DNA of 64,000 bases, taken from NCBI GenBank assembly GCA_019359495.1, contig JAHHHF010000072.1:62001-126000 (forward strand). The letters are read 5' to 3'. A program made the position numbers and the translations under genes. The notes beneath the pieces were generated by a model. It searched no databases and had not been told where the DNA came from. It saw only the letters and a list, made by a program, of their open reading frames with translations. Shown one piece after another: positions 19,165-28,454 of this stretch. Source of the DNA: Goleter apudmare HA4340-LM2 (GTDB taxonomy: Bacteria; Cyanobacteriota; Cyanobacteriia; Cyanobacteriales; Nostocaceae). Every line of letters begins with the position of its first letter. Position 1 is the stretch's first letter.

Positions 19165-19662
19165 ATGATTGAAATGAAAGTCGCTGGCATAGCATTAGAT
19201 GCCATAACCCGCAGCCCGATTGTACTCTTGAAAGATGCTTCCGATCGCCGTGCTTTGCCAATTTATATCGGTCAGGAACAGGCTAGGGCTATTGCGGGAC
19301 CACTGGAGAATCAAAAGCCTCCGCGACCCTTAACCCATGACCTGATTGTAAATCTTTTAGAGACGTGGAACTTGACCTTAGAGCGAGTGATTATTCATTC
19401 CTTGCAAAAGGATACATTTTATGCAGCGTTGATTATCCAGCAAGGCGAGGTGAAAAAAGAAATTGACGCGCGTCCTAGCGATGCGATCGCTGTTGCCCTT
19501 CGTACCAATGCTCCCATCTGGGTGATGGAAGAAGTGGTTGCTGATGCCTCAATTCCTGTTGATCGTGACGCTGATGAAGCTGAACAACAAGCATTCCGCG
19601 AATTTATCTCTAATCTCCGCCCCGAAGATTTAATTAAGCGCTTCGGTAATGGCGAAAGCTAG
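19165..19662 (+). CDS. Bifunctional nuclease family protein (DUF151/BFN)
   Basis: From the ATG at 19165 the protein is 165 residues, beginning MIEMKVAGIALDAITRSPIV, the usual start of the family. An in-frame start at 19111 would add 18 atypical residues. The BFN domain covers residues 1-135 (RRALPIYIGQEQARAIAGPL, then RPSDAIAVALRTNAPIWV). Plant and bacterial members show DNase and RNase activity, but the role in cyanobacteria is not established. The acidic C-terminus is typical. AGAGG about 10 nt before the ATG can be the ribosome binding site. Confidence 0.9.
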   Translation: MIEMKVAGIALDAITRSPIVLLKDASDRRALPIYIGQEQARAIAGPLENQKPPRPLTHDLIVNLLETWNLTLERVIIHSLQKDTFYAALIIQQGEVKKEIDARPSDAIAVALRTNAPIWVMEEVVADASIPVDRDADEAEQQAFREFISNLRPEDLIKRFGNGES

Positions 19663-19675
19663 ATCAAGTTATGAG

Positions 19676-19816
19676 TAGTGAGTGCTGGGTACTGAGAAAA
19701 AATCAAGAGTAAAAAATTATTTCTTGATTCACCATTCTTCATTGTTTACTCAGGACTCAGACCGGAGGCGGAGTATCTCCGGCTCCACTCAGCACTCAGA
19801 ACTCAAGTGATGTACT
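19676..19816. repeat. Palindromic intergenic repeat of GAGTGCTGAGT type
   Basis: A purine-rich arm with GTGAGTGCTGGGTACTGAG at the left and a CTCAGCACTCAGAACTCA arm at the right are partly complementary. An ACTCAGGACTCAG unit lies between them. Such degenerate ACTCAGCACTCAG strings recur in Nostoc intergenic DNA. The right arm runs almost to the start of the aldo/keto reductase gene. Confidence 0.55.
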
Positions 19817-19819
19817 CAA

Positions 19820-20947
19820 GTGATGCAATACCGACGCTTTGGAAAAACTAATTTACACCTCTCTGTCTTTTCTTTGGGCACGATGCGTTACCTAGCCGAT
19901 GGTGAAAATGCCAGGCAAACCATTGAGAAAGCTTTGGAACTCGGCATTAATCACATAGAAACAGCTAGAGGTTACGGCAGAAGTGAAGAGTATTTGGGAG
20001 AGGCGCTCAAAGTTGGATTATCAGTTCCCCGTTCTCAACTACATATCACCACCAAAATTCCACCCACTGCTGATGCTGACACCATGCATCAGTACATCAA
20101 TGAATCACTAGAAAGATTACAACTGGATTATCTAGATTGCCTGGGGATTCATGGCTTGAACACCTGGGAACATCTGGAATTGCTACAAACTGGTTGTATG
20201 CAGGCTGTGCAAGCAGCTGTTAGCGATGGTCGAGTGCGACATGTGGGTTTTTCCAGCCACGGATCATTAGAACTCATTCAAGCAGCAATAAACACAGATT
20301 TATTTGCATTTGTCAATCTGCATTATTACTATTTTTTCCAAGGTCATGCACCTGCGATTCAGTTAGCATCAGAGAGAGACATGGGCGTTTTGATCATTTC
20401 TCCCGCCGATAAGGGAGGAAAATTGTATACGCCACCACCAAAACTCCAAGACTTGTGTCAGCCGTTTTCACCTTTAGATCTGAATTATAGATTTTTACTT
20501 AGCGATCGCCGCATTACTACCCTGAGTGTCGGCCCAGCCAACCCAGACGAATTAATCGCGCCTTTGCAGGTTGCTGATAGTGATGGTGAACTGATTCCAG
20601 CAGAAATTTCTGCATTTGAACGATTAGAAAATCAGCAAAACATTGCTTTAAAAACTGACAAGTGTAGCCAATGTTATGCTTGTTTACCCTGTCCAGAAAA
20701 TATCAATATTCCCGAAGTATTGCGATTACGTAATTTAGCAATAGCTTACGAGATGACGGATTATGGTAAATATCGTTATGCAATGTTTGAAAATGCAGGT
20801 CATTGGTTTCCGGGAATGAAAGCTAACCGTTGCACAGAATGCGGTGATTGTTTACCTCGATGCCCTGAAGAGTTAGATATTCCATCTTTATTAACAGATA
20901 CTCATGAAAGATTAAATGGCAAATCTGGAAGGAGATTGTGGGGATAA
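19820..20947 (+). CDS. Aldo/keto reductase with C-terminal 4Fe-4S ferredoxin domain
   Basis: This is a 375-residue protein (GTG at 19820 or ATG at 19823). An aldo/keto reductase barrel (residues 1-270; LGTMRYLADG, ARGYGRSEEYLGEAL, RVRHVGFSSHG) is followed by two cysteine clusters. These are CSQCYACLPCP around residue 285 and CTECGDCLPRCP around residue 340, each matching a 4Fe-4S ferredoxin site. The usual catalytic Asp of DTAxxYG appears as Glu (ETARGYG). The domain pairing suggests electron transfer from reduced Fe-S centres to the barrel; the substrate is unknown. Confidence 0.9.
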   Translation: MMQYRRFGKTNLHLSVFSLGTMRYLADGENARQTIEKALELGINHIETARGYGRSEEYLGEALKVGLSVPRSQLHITTKIPPTADADTMHQYINESLERLQLDYLDCLGIHGLNTWEHLELLQTGCMQAVQAAVSDGRVRHVGFSSHGSLELIQAAINTDLFAFVNLHYYYFFQGHAPAIQLASERDMGVLIISPADKGGKLYTPPPKLQDLCQPFSPLDLNYRFLLSDRRITTLSVGPANPDELIAPLQVADSDGELIPAEISAFERLENQQNIALKTDKCSQCYACLPCPENINIPEVLRLRNLAIAYEMTDYGKYRYAMFENAGHWFPGMKANRCTECGDCLPRCPEELDIPSLLTDTHERLNGKSGRRLWG

Positions 20948-21044
20948 TTCATAATTCATAATTTTAAAAATGTATTGTGTGGGTTGATGTGTAAGAGGAT
21001 AATTTGACTAGGTTACACTATTAATAGACATTGGTCACAAAACT

Positions 21045-21662
21045 ATGCAAGTAACACAACAGCGATACTACACCCCAGAAGAATACCTGAAACTAGAAGA
21101 GGCTGCTGACTACAAAAGTGAATATATTGACGGAAAAATCATTCCTACGGCAGGTGGAACAGTAAATCACAATCAAATATCTCTGAATTTAAGTTCTGAG
21201 TTAAATTTTGCCTTCAAGAAGCAAAAATATAGAGTTTACATGGGTGATGTCCGACTGTGGATACCCCAAAAGCGTATCTACACATATCCAGATGTAATGA
21301 TTCTGGTGGGTGAACCAGAGTTTTTTAACAACCGCAAAGATATAATTCTGAATCCACAAGTCATTATTGAGGTCTTATCAAAATCAACCACAGGGTATGA
21401 CTGCGAAGATAAATTTGAAGTTTACCGGACAATTCCTACCTTTCAAGAATATCTTTTAATTGACCAAAACCGCATTCGTATAGATCAATTTTCTAAAACC
21501 GGTAAAAAGCAATGGGTGTTGCGTGAATATGACAAAGAAGATGAGAAAGTCTCTCTTGTCACAGTGCCTTTTGAAATTTCTCTAGAGGATTTGTACAATA
21601 AGGTAAAGTTTGAGGCGGTGGAGTTAGCAGAAAAGAGAGTTAACACTGAAGAATTAGAGTAA
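21045..21662 (+). CDS. Uma2 family (DUF820) putative restriction endonuclease
   Basis: The 205-residue protein begins with YYTPEEYLKLEEAADYKSEY and shows IDGKIIPTAGGT, YPDVMILVG and QVIIEVLSKST. These are the PD-(D/E)xK nuclease core elements of the Uma2 family, which is strongly expanded in cyanobacteria. Actual function is unknown; restriction or mobile-element roles have been proposed. The C-terminal 30 residues are charged and helical. It is a single gene without a visible partner. Confidence 0.92.
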   Translation: MQVTQQRYYTPEEYLKLEEAADYKSEYIDGKIIPTAGGTVNHNQISLNLSSELNFAFKKQKYRVYMGDVRLWIPQKRIYTYPDVMILVGEPEFFNNRKDIILNPQVIIEVLSKSTTGYDCEDKFEVYRTIPTFQEYLLIDQNRIRIDQFSKTGKKQWVLREYDKEDEKVSLVTVPFEISLEDLYNKVKFEAVELAEKRVNTEELE

Positions 21663-21721
21663 GCGATCGCATCTGTCTGCTAAAGTGAGAAGTACTCAGT
21701 TATCACCTATGAGAATCTTGC

Positions 21722-22180
21722 TTAACGGCGATTTTCTAATCTTTTAAAAACATTGAGAACTAAAAAAGTTAACACAGCACCAATTAATCCTAACTGCCAT
21801 AAGCCACACCCGGCAGCAATTCCCAAAGCACCCGCAACCCAAATAGCCGCAGCTGAAGTTAGTCCGTGAATTTCTAGTTCTGATGATTGTCGAGAAGATT
21901 GCTGGACAATTTCTCCAGCACCCAGAAAACCCACACCAGTCGCAATACCTTGGATGACGCGACTGATAGCATCAACATTGGGTTGTAACTCTTGAGTTTG
22001 CAGAGGCATCATAGTAAACAAGGCAGAACCAAGGCTAACCAGCATATGAGTTCTTAAACCTGCTGGTTTGTTCCTTAGTTGGCGTTCTAAGCCGATAATA
22101 GACCCAATAAGCAATGCAATGCATAGCCTAAAAATAATGTTGAGCCAATCATGAGGCGAAAAGTAGTAAGTGGTTAACAA
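21722..22180 (-). CDS. MgtC/SapB family membrane protein
   Basis: The 152-residue protein has about four membrane helices. Conserved MgtC elements are visible: LIGSIIGLERQLRNKPAGLRTHMLVSLGSALF, GVGFLGAGEIV and GLTSAAAIWVAGALGIAAGCG (cited here in parts). Short members like this lack the C-terminal ACT-like domain. MgtC proteins are linked to Mg2+ starvation and to regulation of F-type ATPase. It is convergent with Uma2. Confidence 0.92.
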   Translation of the reverse strand: MLTTYYFSPHDWLNIIFRLCIALLIGSIIGLERQLRNKPAGLRTHMLVSLGSALFTMMPLQTQELQPNVDAISRVIQGIATGVGFLGAGEIVQQSSRQSSELEIHGLTSAAAIWVAGALGIAAGCGLWQLGLIGAVLTFLVLNVFKRLENRR

Positions 22181-22525
22181 TGCTGGGATATGTATAAACA
22201 GTGCTATATCTTATCTTAATTGGTACAATACTTCATTGAAAGTTAGTAAAAATATTAAGCTCCATAGCTGAGTTTTGAAATAGACCTAGGGTAGCCACCC
22301 TGATGTGCGGTGAGTACAAAGGCACTCGCGTCTGAACACCGAGTGGATTGTAGACTTTTGCCTTGTTGTACTGGGCTGGCACGATTAAACATAAATTTTG
22401 AGTAATCATCTTGTTAAGTAGTCAGTTAATCGCTTCTGAACTACTTACCAGGGGATAACATCTTTAACTACTGTGGATTTCAATACCATGCCCGGATCAA
22501 CTGACAAATGACAACAAAAAATTGA
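22181..22525. other. Divergent intergenic region with hairpin-rich leader
   Basis: About 345 bp between mgtC (minus) and the PEP-synthase-like gene (plus). From 22288 to 22350 there is a GC-richer segment with a GGGT-AGCC-ACCC hairpin (about 22291-22302) and a CACTCG...CGAGTG pair (about 22323-22344). It could be a structured 5' leader. I cannot assign it to a known RNA family. Confidence 0.35.
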
Positions 22526-24880
22526 GTGGACAAACTCTACTGGCTTGACGAAATTAAACTGCAAGATCGCGCCAAAGTCGGTGACAAAGCGTTTTACTTG
22601 AGCAGAATCATGGGGCGCGGCTATCCAGTGGTGCCCGGTTTTGTAGTTGGTGCCGATATTTTACGAGAATTTTTAGAAACTCTCAACAGTTCAGAGTCAT
22701 TGGCTGCTGATTTACCCCATTCTTCGCTACACCTGGATGTCAATAATTGGCGTCAACTCCAGCAGGTGGCTGGTCGTTTGCGTCAAGAAATTATCACTGC
22801 GAATGTACCGCCCCAGTGGGTGAACAGCATTTTCCAAGCAACTAGAGGATGGGAAACAGGCTGCTTGATTTTGCGCCCAACTCTGTCAGTACCAACTGCG
22901 AAGCAGCGAGTGGGAAATATTTCTGGGTTGCTAGAGTCGGTGTTTTGCTCTCCTAATGAAGAGGCGATCGCTCTGGGTTTAAAGCGCACTTGGAGTCAGC
23001 TATTTCGTGCCAGAAGTTTACTATACTGGCAACGAACTGGCATTAATCTGCAACAAATTAACTTAGCAGTTTTGGTGCAACCTGTTTACAATGCGATCGC
23101 TAGTGGGCGATTACATGCCAACTCTTCTAGTTGGGAAATTGAAGCCACTTGCGGATTAGGAATTGCGATCGCTAACGGTGAAGTTTTACCAGATGTTTAC
23201 TATCTCCAACGAGAAACTGGGGAAGTAGTAGAGCAACAACTGGGTAATAAACTTGTAGCTTATCGTGTTGATCAGCCAACACCTGTAGGGTATTCCCAGC
23301 CTGTGTCTGGGTCGGTGCTGACATTAGATCAAACTTGTTTGTTTGCCTACCTACTTGAGGAAAGCCAACAAAAACAGTACGCTTTACAAGAAGAATACCT
23401 GCGACAAGTAATTGTTTTGGGGAATCAGCTTGTGAGTGAACTAGGTAAAAATTTTACCATCGAGTGGACTATCTCTCAGGAAACCCCAACCCCAAAGCTG
23501 ACGCTCACCCAAGTTAGCACCCCCCAGTTGGCAATTCCCCATACACAAATTATCAAGGGAATAGGAGCAGCCAGGGGACAGGTCACAGCCGAAGCTTATG
23601 TGATTACTAATTCTCAACACCAGCCAGAACAAATTCCTTGGGAAGTGATTTTGGTAGCGGAGGCGATCGCACCGGAATGGTTGCCCTATTTACAACGCGT
23701 TATTGGTATTATCACAGAACAAGGAGGCTTAACTAGCCATGCGGCAATTCTAGCTAGAGAATTGGGTATCCCCGCAGTGGTAAGTGCTACAGATGTCACA
23801 AATCTAATTCAAATCGGTGAACGACTACTGCTAGATGGCGATCGGGGAGAAGTTTATCGCATTAGGGGAGATATGGAAGCAGAAGGGGAGAGGAGGAGAA
23901 AGGGAGAAGGGGAGAATATACCAATACATTCCGCCCACCCCATTCCTGCACAACCAATGATTGCTACCCGGCTGTTAGTCAACCTCAGCCAATCTGGGTT
24001 AATTGAGCAAGTGCAAAACTTGCCGGTAGATGGGGTAGGATTGTTACGCTCAGAATTGATGGTGCTAACTCTATTGGAGGGAAAACACCCTAGTAGTTGG
24101 CTCAGTGATGGACGTCAGGCAGAATTGTTAGAGCGTTGGTCAGGGAAAATTATGCAATTTGCCCGGGCCTTTGCACCACGACCAGTTTTTTATCGCTCTT
24201 TGGATTGGCGATCGCCAGAGTTACCGTCTTCTACAAATCATCTACAATTTTCATCACAGTCCGCATTGGGTGAGCGTGGCGTCTTCAACTATTTAATGAA
24301 TCCAGCAGTATTTGCCTTGGAACTCTCTGCTTTAGCAGCTGTACAACAAGCAGGCTACAGCAATATCAATTTATTATTGCCTTTTGTTCGCAGTGTAGAA
24401 GAATTTACCCTGTGCCGACACAAAGTAGAGCAAGTAGGGTTAACCCAAGTACCGCAGTTCCAACTTTGGATGATGGCAGAAGTGCCCAGCGTGCTATTTT
24501 TACTACCAGAATACGTCAAAGCTGGTGTACAGGGAATTTCCATTGGCACAAATGATCTCACTCAACTTTTACTAGGAGTAGATCGAGAGCAAAGACAACT
24601 AGCAAAAGTATTTAATGAACTGCACCCGGCGGTCATGGGTGCGATCGCTCAACTCATTCAAATGTCTCAAGCAGAGGGAATTCCTTGTTCCATCTGCGGT
24701 CAAGCACCAGCACTCTATCCAGAAATTATTGACCGCTTGGTGCAATGGGGAATTACTTCAATTTCTGTAGAACCAGAAGCGGTTACACGGACATATCAAG
24801 CGATCGCCCGTGCTGAACAACGCCTGATTTTAGCAACAGCTCGCCATCAACTTGGCAAAACCATTCATACTAAGGAATAA
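22526..24880 (+). CDS. PEP synthase / PPDK-like protein with degenerate ATP-binding half
   Basis: This 784-residue protein starts with GTG. The order is an N-terminal PEP/pyruvate-binding ATP-grasp region (1-340), the mobile phosphohistidine domain with GGLTSHAAILARELGIPAVV (His405), and a C-terminal PEP-binding barrel with SIGTNDLTQLLLGVDREQ and CSICGQAP (Cys724). The mobile and C-terminal domains look intact. The family's VRSSATAEDL...SFAGQ motif in the N-terminal half is replaced by LRPTLSVPTAKQRVGNISGL, so ATP chemistry is doubtful. A charged linker around residues 449-465 (GERRRKGEGEN) is encoded by a GGGAGAAGGGGAG repeat. It may be a non-canonical PEP-utilising enzyme or regulator. Confidence 0.8.
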   Translation: MDKLYWLDEIKLQDRAKVGDKAFYLSRIMGRGYPVVPGFVVGADILREFLETLNSSESLAADLPHSSLHLDVNNWRQLQQVAGRLRQEIITANVPPQWVNSIFQATRGWETGCLILRPTLSVPTAKQRVGNISGLLESVFCSPNEEAIALGLKRTWSQLFRARSLLYWQRTGINLQQINLAVLVQPVYNAIASGRLHANSSSWEIEATCGLGIAIANGEVLPDVYYLQRETGEVVEQQLGNKLVAYRVDQPTPVGYSQPVSGSVLTLDQTCLFAYLLEESQQKQYALQEEYLRQVIVLGNQLVSELGKNFTIEWTISQETPTPKLTLTQVSTPQLAIPHTQIIKGIGAARGQVTAEAYVITNSQHQPEQIPWEVILVAEAIAPEWLPYLQRVIGIITEQGGLTSHAAILARELGIPAVVSATDVTNLIQIGERLLLDGDRGEVYRIRGDMEAEGERRRKGEGENIPIHSAHPIPAQPMIATRLLVNLSQSGLIEQVQNLPVDGVGLLRSELMVLTLLEGKHPSSWLSDGRQAELLERWSGKIMQFARAFAPRPVFYRSLDWRSPELPSSTNHLQFSSQSALGERGVFNYLMNPAVFALELSALAAVQQAGYSNINLLLPFVRSVEEFTLCRHKVEQVGLTQVPQFQLWMMAEVPSVLFLLPEYVKAGVQGISIGTNDLTQLLLGVDREQRQLAKVFNELHPAVMGAIAQLIQMSQAEGIPCSICGQAPALYPEIIDRLVQWGITSISVEPEAVTRTYQAIARAEQRLILATARHQLGKTIHTKE

Positions 24881-24937
24881 AATCCTGATTTTCTGATCTC
24901 TAAAATACTAACTACGTACTCCAAATCACAGAAATCA

Positions 24938-26125
24938 TCAATATCGCAAAATTGCTGCCGCTAATGCTCCATTTGGTATTTGTTCTGGATTAACAGTATA
25001 GACTGTTCCACCATTTAACAGCGTATGAATAGCGGCAAAATCTAGCATATCTTGATCATCTGGTTCTGGTTCCGAATGTAAATTTACAGTCATGGTATCG
25101 GGATTAAACTTACCCCAAACTTGTTGTCCTACAGGAACAAACAAAGTATCAATTCTTTGATAATAAGCAGCCTGAATTATCTCTTTGAGATCACAAACAG
25201 CTTTGCCAGTATCCTCACCAGCTAGTTGCTGATAAAGTGCGATCGCTGCTTGTTCTGACTGCTGAAATAGCGGTTGTACAATTTGCCAAGCCTGCTCTTG
25301 CAACTCTTCCGGCTTGATAATTTCAGGATTGCCAGTAATGCCTTCATTTATCAAATGAGCATAAGTATTTGCTTCTTGGTAAATAGGAAACAGATACTCA
25401 ACTCCTGCTAATACCAAAGGTGCTGTTTGCTCCCGTAATTTCTCATGCAACGCTCCATCAACGGCGTAACAAAATTGCAAAATATTTTCTTGACGTCTAT
25501 CTCGATCAGGACTTCCCTGTCCATGAAACTCACCCGGCTGTTGAAATGGATTTGCAGTTCCTCCTCTGGATATAGCAATTCTATGCTGTACACCTTTTTG
25601 AATATCGTCTTCTAGAATTACCTCTTCTACACTTTTAGGCATATTTTCTACTTCTACCTCATTGAGGCTGTAGCGCGTCCCCTCAAAAAACTTCACATCC
25701 TTTTGGCTAATACCCAAGACATAGAATTGTCCATCATTTTGGATCAGTTGCAATAACGGCTTGAGATGAAATTGATTACTCACAACTACTAATTCTGGAA
25801 ACTCCATTGGTAAACAATAATAGCGAAATAGTTGAGGAGAAATAAAAATTACTAAACCGTGGTCTTGATGTTCCCAAAAATCATTTGTATCCAGTTCCTT
25901 TGCTGATTGGAGAAAATCTACAGCTTCCGTGTGGCGTATCCCTATATCCTCTAAGCGTTGTTCAGCTTCACGAATTAAATTTTTAAAGCGAATTGGGTTT
26001 TGTCGAATTTCCGGCCCAGCTTTTTGCATAGGCATATATAAAGAAACACATGGTATTTGAGGATTTTCTACTAAAGTTTTGAGTTCATCAATAGATAGTA
26101 TTGCCATATAATTAAACTCCGGCAT
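24938..26125 (-). CDS. baeRF-type (bacterial eRF1-like) domain protein
   Basis: The 395-residue protein (or 389 from an internal ATG at 26107, MAILSIDELKTLVENP) begins with CVSLYMPMQKAGPEIRQNPI and RFKNLIREAEQRLED. The middle has YYCLPMEFPELVVVSNQFHL, then HLKPLLQLIQNDGQFYVLGI, and the end has DFAAIHTLLNGGTVYTVNPE. This is the arrangement of the bacterial archaeo-eukaryotic release-factor-like (baeRF) families, proposed to act at ribosomes or in stress. It converges with the PEP-synthase-like gene. Subfamily not determined. Confidence 0.6.
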   Translation of the reverse strand: MPEFNYMAILSIDELKTLVENPQIPCVSLYMPMQKAGPEIRQNPIRFKNLIREAEQRLEDIGIRHTEAVDFLQSAKELDTNDFWEHQDHGLVIFISPQLFRYYCLPMEFPELVVVSNQFHLKPLLQLIQNDGQFYVLGISQKDVKFFEGTRYSLNEVEVENMPKSVEEVILEDDIQKGVQHRIAISRGGTANPFQQPGEFHGQGSPDRDRRQENILQFCYAVDGALHEKLREQTAPLVLAGVEYLFPIYQEANTYAHLINEGITGNPEIIKPEELQEQAWQIVQPLFQQSEQAAIALYQQLAGEDTGKAVCDLKEIIQAAYYQRIDTLFVPVGQQVWGKFNPDTMTVNLHSEPEPDDQDMLDFAAIHTLLNGGTVYTVNPEQIPNGALAAAILRY

Positions 26126-26186
26126 AATATAGATTCATTTCATCTCATCAATCATCTTCCCGCATCTTTCTTCGGATAAAAAATTA

Positions 26187-26226
26187 CCCCCTATGTGCTA
26201 CCTTCTTTAGATGGAGACACAGGGGG
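26187..26226 (-). repeat. Inverted repeat CCCCCT...AGGGGG between two minus-strand genes
   Basis: CCCCCTATGTG and CACAGGGGG arms pair with a one-base bulge around an 18-20 nt loop. The hairpin lies after the DUF1361 stop in transcription order and before the baeRF start. It may end the upstream transcript, but there is no T run. Confidence 0.4.
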
Positions 26227-26300
26227 ATTGAAAAAACAGTGTATATTTTGTAGCTGCTAAACGTCAGTTACCTTAAGTGTAATCGCCAGTATTTCTATAT

Positions 26301-26972
26301 TTATCCAGGCTTGGGAGTGTTACGATTTGCTGATCGTGAATGGATAGCCATTGAATTTTGTGGTTGGCTCAAAAAACCTAAAGTTACTCGTTTCATCAGT
26401 AAATGTAAACCTAAAAGCACCACAAAGGTGATAGCAATAATGACCAATGGCTGTTTACCAAGAAGTTCTTCCACGCCTCTGGTTAAAAGCGCATCTGGTT
26501 GAGTAATAAAATCCCAACTGTTGAAACGCAGGAATCTTCCCCAATAAACTCCGATCGCACACAAAGCATGAGTGATCAACTCCACTCGCAAAATCCATTG
26601 GCTCTTACCAATCCGGTGTAGGTAGTGACCTAAGTTGATTAAAGATATGACATAAGCTTCAAATCCTGCCACAATCACTAGTAGATACACCGGAATCAGC
26701 ACTAAGGTAATAATCCATACTGATTGAATTGTGCGGATATCATCTATGAGATGAATGACATCAGTTAATAGATATGGTGCATTTGGTAAAAAAGCGTAGA
26801 AAACGAGGAATCCCAGCCACCAAACCCAAGAGCGCCCGCTCCGACTACGAAATAGCCACACACTTAACGCTAAAGGTATAAAAGCTAAAAATAAATTCCA
26901 GGTCATCCAATTCATATTAATTCGTAAAACCTGTAAAACTGTGGCGATCAATTCAATCAATTCTTCTTTCAT
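26301..26972 (-). CDS. DUF1361 membrane protein
   Basis: The 223-residue protein has about six hydrophobic segments. It carries the family's typical WWLGFLVFYAFLPNAPYLLT motif, then DVIHLIDDIRT, and GVYWGRFLRFNSWD later. DUF1361 proteins are predicted inner-membrane proteins of unknown function. The start used here precedes MNWMTWNLF by 18 residues; the internal start is also possible. Same strand as baeRF but 175 bp upstream with a hairpin between. Confidence 0.9.
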   Translation of the reverse strand: MKEELIELIATVLQVLRINMNWMTWNLFLAFIPLALSVWLFRSRSGRSWVWWLGFLVFYAFLPNAPYLLTDVIHLIDDIRTIQSVWIITLVLIPVYLLVIVAGFEAYVISLINLGHYLHRIGKSQWILRVELITHALCAIGVYWGRFLRFNSWDFITQPDALLTRGVEELLGKQPLVIIAITFVVLLGLHLLMKRVTLGFLSQPQNSMAIHSRSANRNTPKPG

Positions 26973-27340
26973 TGGCGCTTACTCGCAATATATCTTAATG
27001 TGGCTGTGCTGTATGGAGTTAATCTCAATGATTGACTGACAAAAAATCAGTATAGTTTCTCATGAATCAGAAACACATTTCCTCAAATTAAGGAAGTAGA
27101 GGTATAGAGGATTTTTACAAAAATTAAATAGCATTACTATAATTAGTATTCAGTATAGCTAGAAAATTATCAAATAGAAACCTGTAATATCAAGGAAGTT
27201 GGAGCAGTAACAACAAAGAATGCCCAATTTCAGTATAATTTCGTATCAATAGCAGTCCTAAATCATTTATGAACAGTAAGAAACTCAAGACCCCCGGCTT
27301 TTTTGATTAGTCGGAGGTCTAAAAATTTTGATCGCTGTTG
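26973..27340. other. AT-rich intergenic region
   Basis: About 370 bp upstream of DUF1361 hold no gene that I can support. A hairpin at 27288-27320 belongs to the end of the next minus-strand gene. Confidence 0.45.
27288..27320 (-). terminator. Hairpin after the repeat-bearing secreted protein gene
   Basis: On the minus strand AGACCTCCGACT and AGCCGGGGGTCT pair over 12 bp with two G-U pairs and a 9-nt loop, 20 bp after the stop. A short T-rich run (TTGAGTTTCTT) follows. Confidence 0.5.
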
Positions 27341-28402
27341 TTAACGTAATAACACTCGACTACGAGGGCCAATTACTTGTTTGGATACAGTAGGTTTGTG
27401 AGGACAATTGGCAGCATCCTGTGAGCAAATAGCTGTGGATATCAGTGCAGGTTCTATGACAAAATTAACCTTACCACTGCTGAACTCAATATTAGGTTGA
27501 GTAGAGAGCACCAAGGAATTAGATTCACCTTTATTAGCTGTGGATGGTAAGGAAGAAATTACACTATCAGCATCAGCGATGGGTGCGGGAGTGGGTGTGC
27601 TATTATTCCCAACAACAGGTGCGAGAGTGGGTGTGCTATTATTCCCAACAACAGGTGCGGGTGGTGTATTACCACTATTGACAATGGGTGCGGGGGTAGG
27701 TGTCATCGCATTCTCATTGGGAGTCACCAAAGTAGCATTGGCTGGTACTTTGATGGTTAACCTCACCAATGGCGTGTCTTTCATTGTAAAAGATTTGATT
27801 GTTGGTGAACCTGGGATATCTGACTTAAAATCAAAGACTGTGGGACTATCGCCACCGTTGCGATCGCTGTATCGTGGCCCTTGTCCACTCACTTCAAAAG
27901 TACCCTGATACTGCTGTCCAGTTTTTGGGTCAGTGACAATGCCAGTGTATAAGCCTTTTGCTAACCCAAACTCATCTTGTACTATACCTTCAAATTTAGT
28001 ACCCGGAAGTTTTCCCTGATAAGCATAAGTTCCTAACTCCCCCCCAGTCAGTACTGGCGAAGTCAAGACTCCATCAAATGATACTACTGGAATGCCTTTA
28101 AAGTAAACAGAGTAACTCAGACTGCCATCACTCCGTGTTTGTACCCTGACATACTCTGACTGGTAAACGGGAACTAAATTAGGATTATTCCTAGAACCAA
28201 TGTTTCGGGAGTAGATACCTTGGGAGTCAGTATCAATCACAGTATCTACCCTATTAAAGTTAGGATTAAAGCTGGGGAGTTGGATAGTACCTGAGAGTGT
28301 ACCAGTACTTTGAATTGTGATTTGCGCTGAGGCTCTAGCGCCACCTAAACCTATCATCAGGGTTGCGAGACTAGCGTTGCTAATAACTGCATTCAATTTC
28401 AT
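27341..28402 (-). CDS. Secreted protein with Pro/Thr-rich tandem repeats, unknown function
   Basis: The 353-residue protein has a signal peptide (MKLNAVISNASLATLMIGLG to GGARASAQ). A conserved-looking globular part (residues 30-205) is rich in beta strands and Gly/Tyr. Then comes a linker with near-identical units of the PVVGNNSTPT type around residues 245-275 (DNA repeats at about 27585-27665). The C-terminus contains two cysteines (STAICSQDAANCPHKP). I recognise no family. Export is clear; it may be periplasmic or surface-exposed. Confidence 0.75.
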   Translation of the reverse strand: MKLNAVISNASLATLMIGLGGARASAQITIQSTGTLSGTIQLPSFNPNFNRVDTVIDTDSQGIYSRNIGSRNNPNLVPVYQSEYVRVQTRSDGSLSYSVYFKGIPVVSFDGVLTSPVLTGGELGTYAYQGKLPGTKFEGIVQDEFGLAKGLYTGIVTDPKTGQQYQGTFEVSGQGPRYSDRNGGDSPTVFDFKSDIPGSPTIKSFTMKDTPLVRLTIKVPANATLVTPNENAMTPTPAPIVNSGNTPPAPVVGNNSTPTLAPVVGNNSTPTPAPIADADSVISSLPSTANKGESNSLVLSTQPNIEFSSGKVNFVIEPALISTAICSQDAANCPHKPTVSKQVIGPRSRVLLR

Positions 28403-28454
28403 AAAAAAAGCTTTTCCTTTATCTACTTATAAAAAACACCCACAGGCTGTTGTT

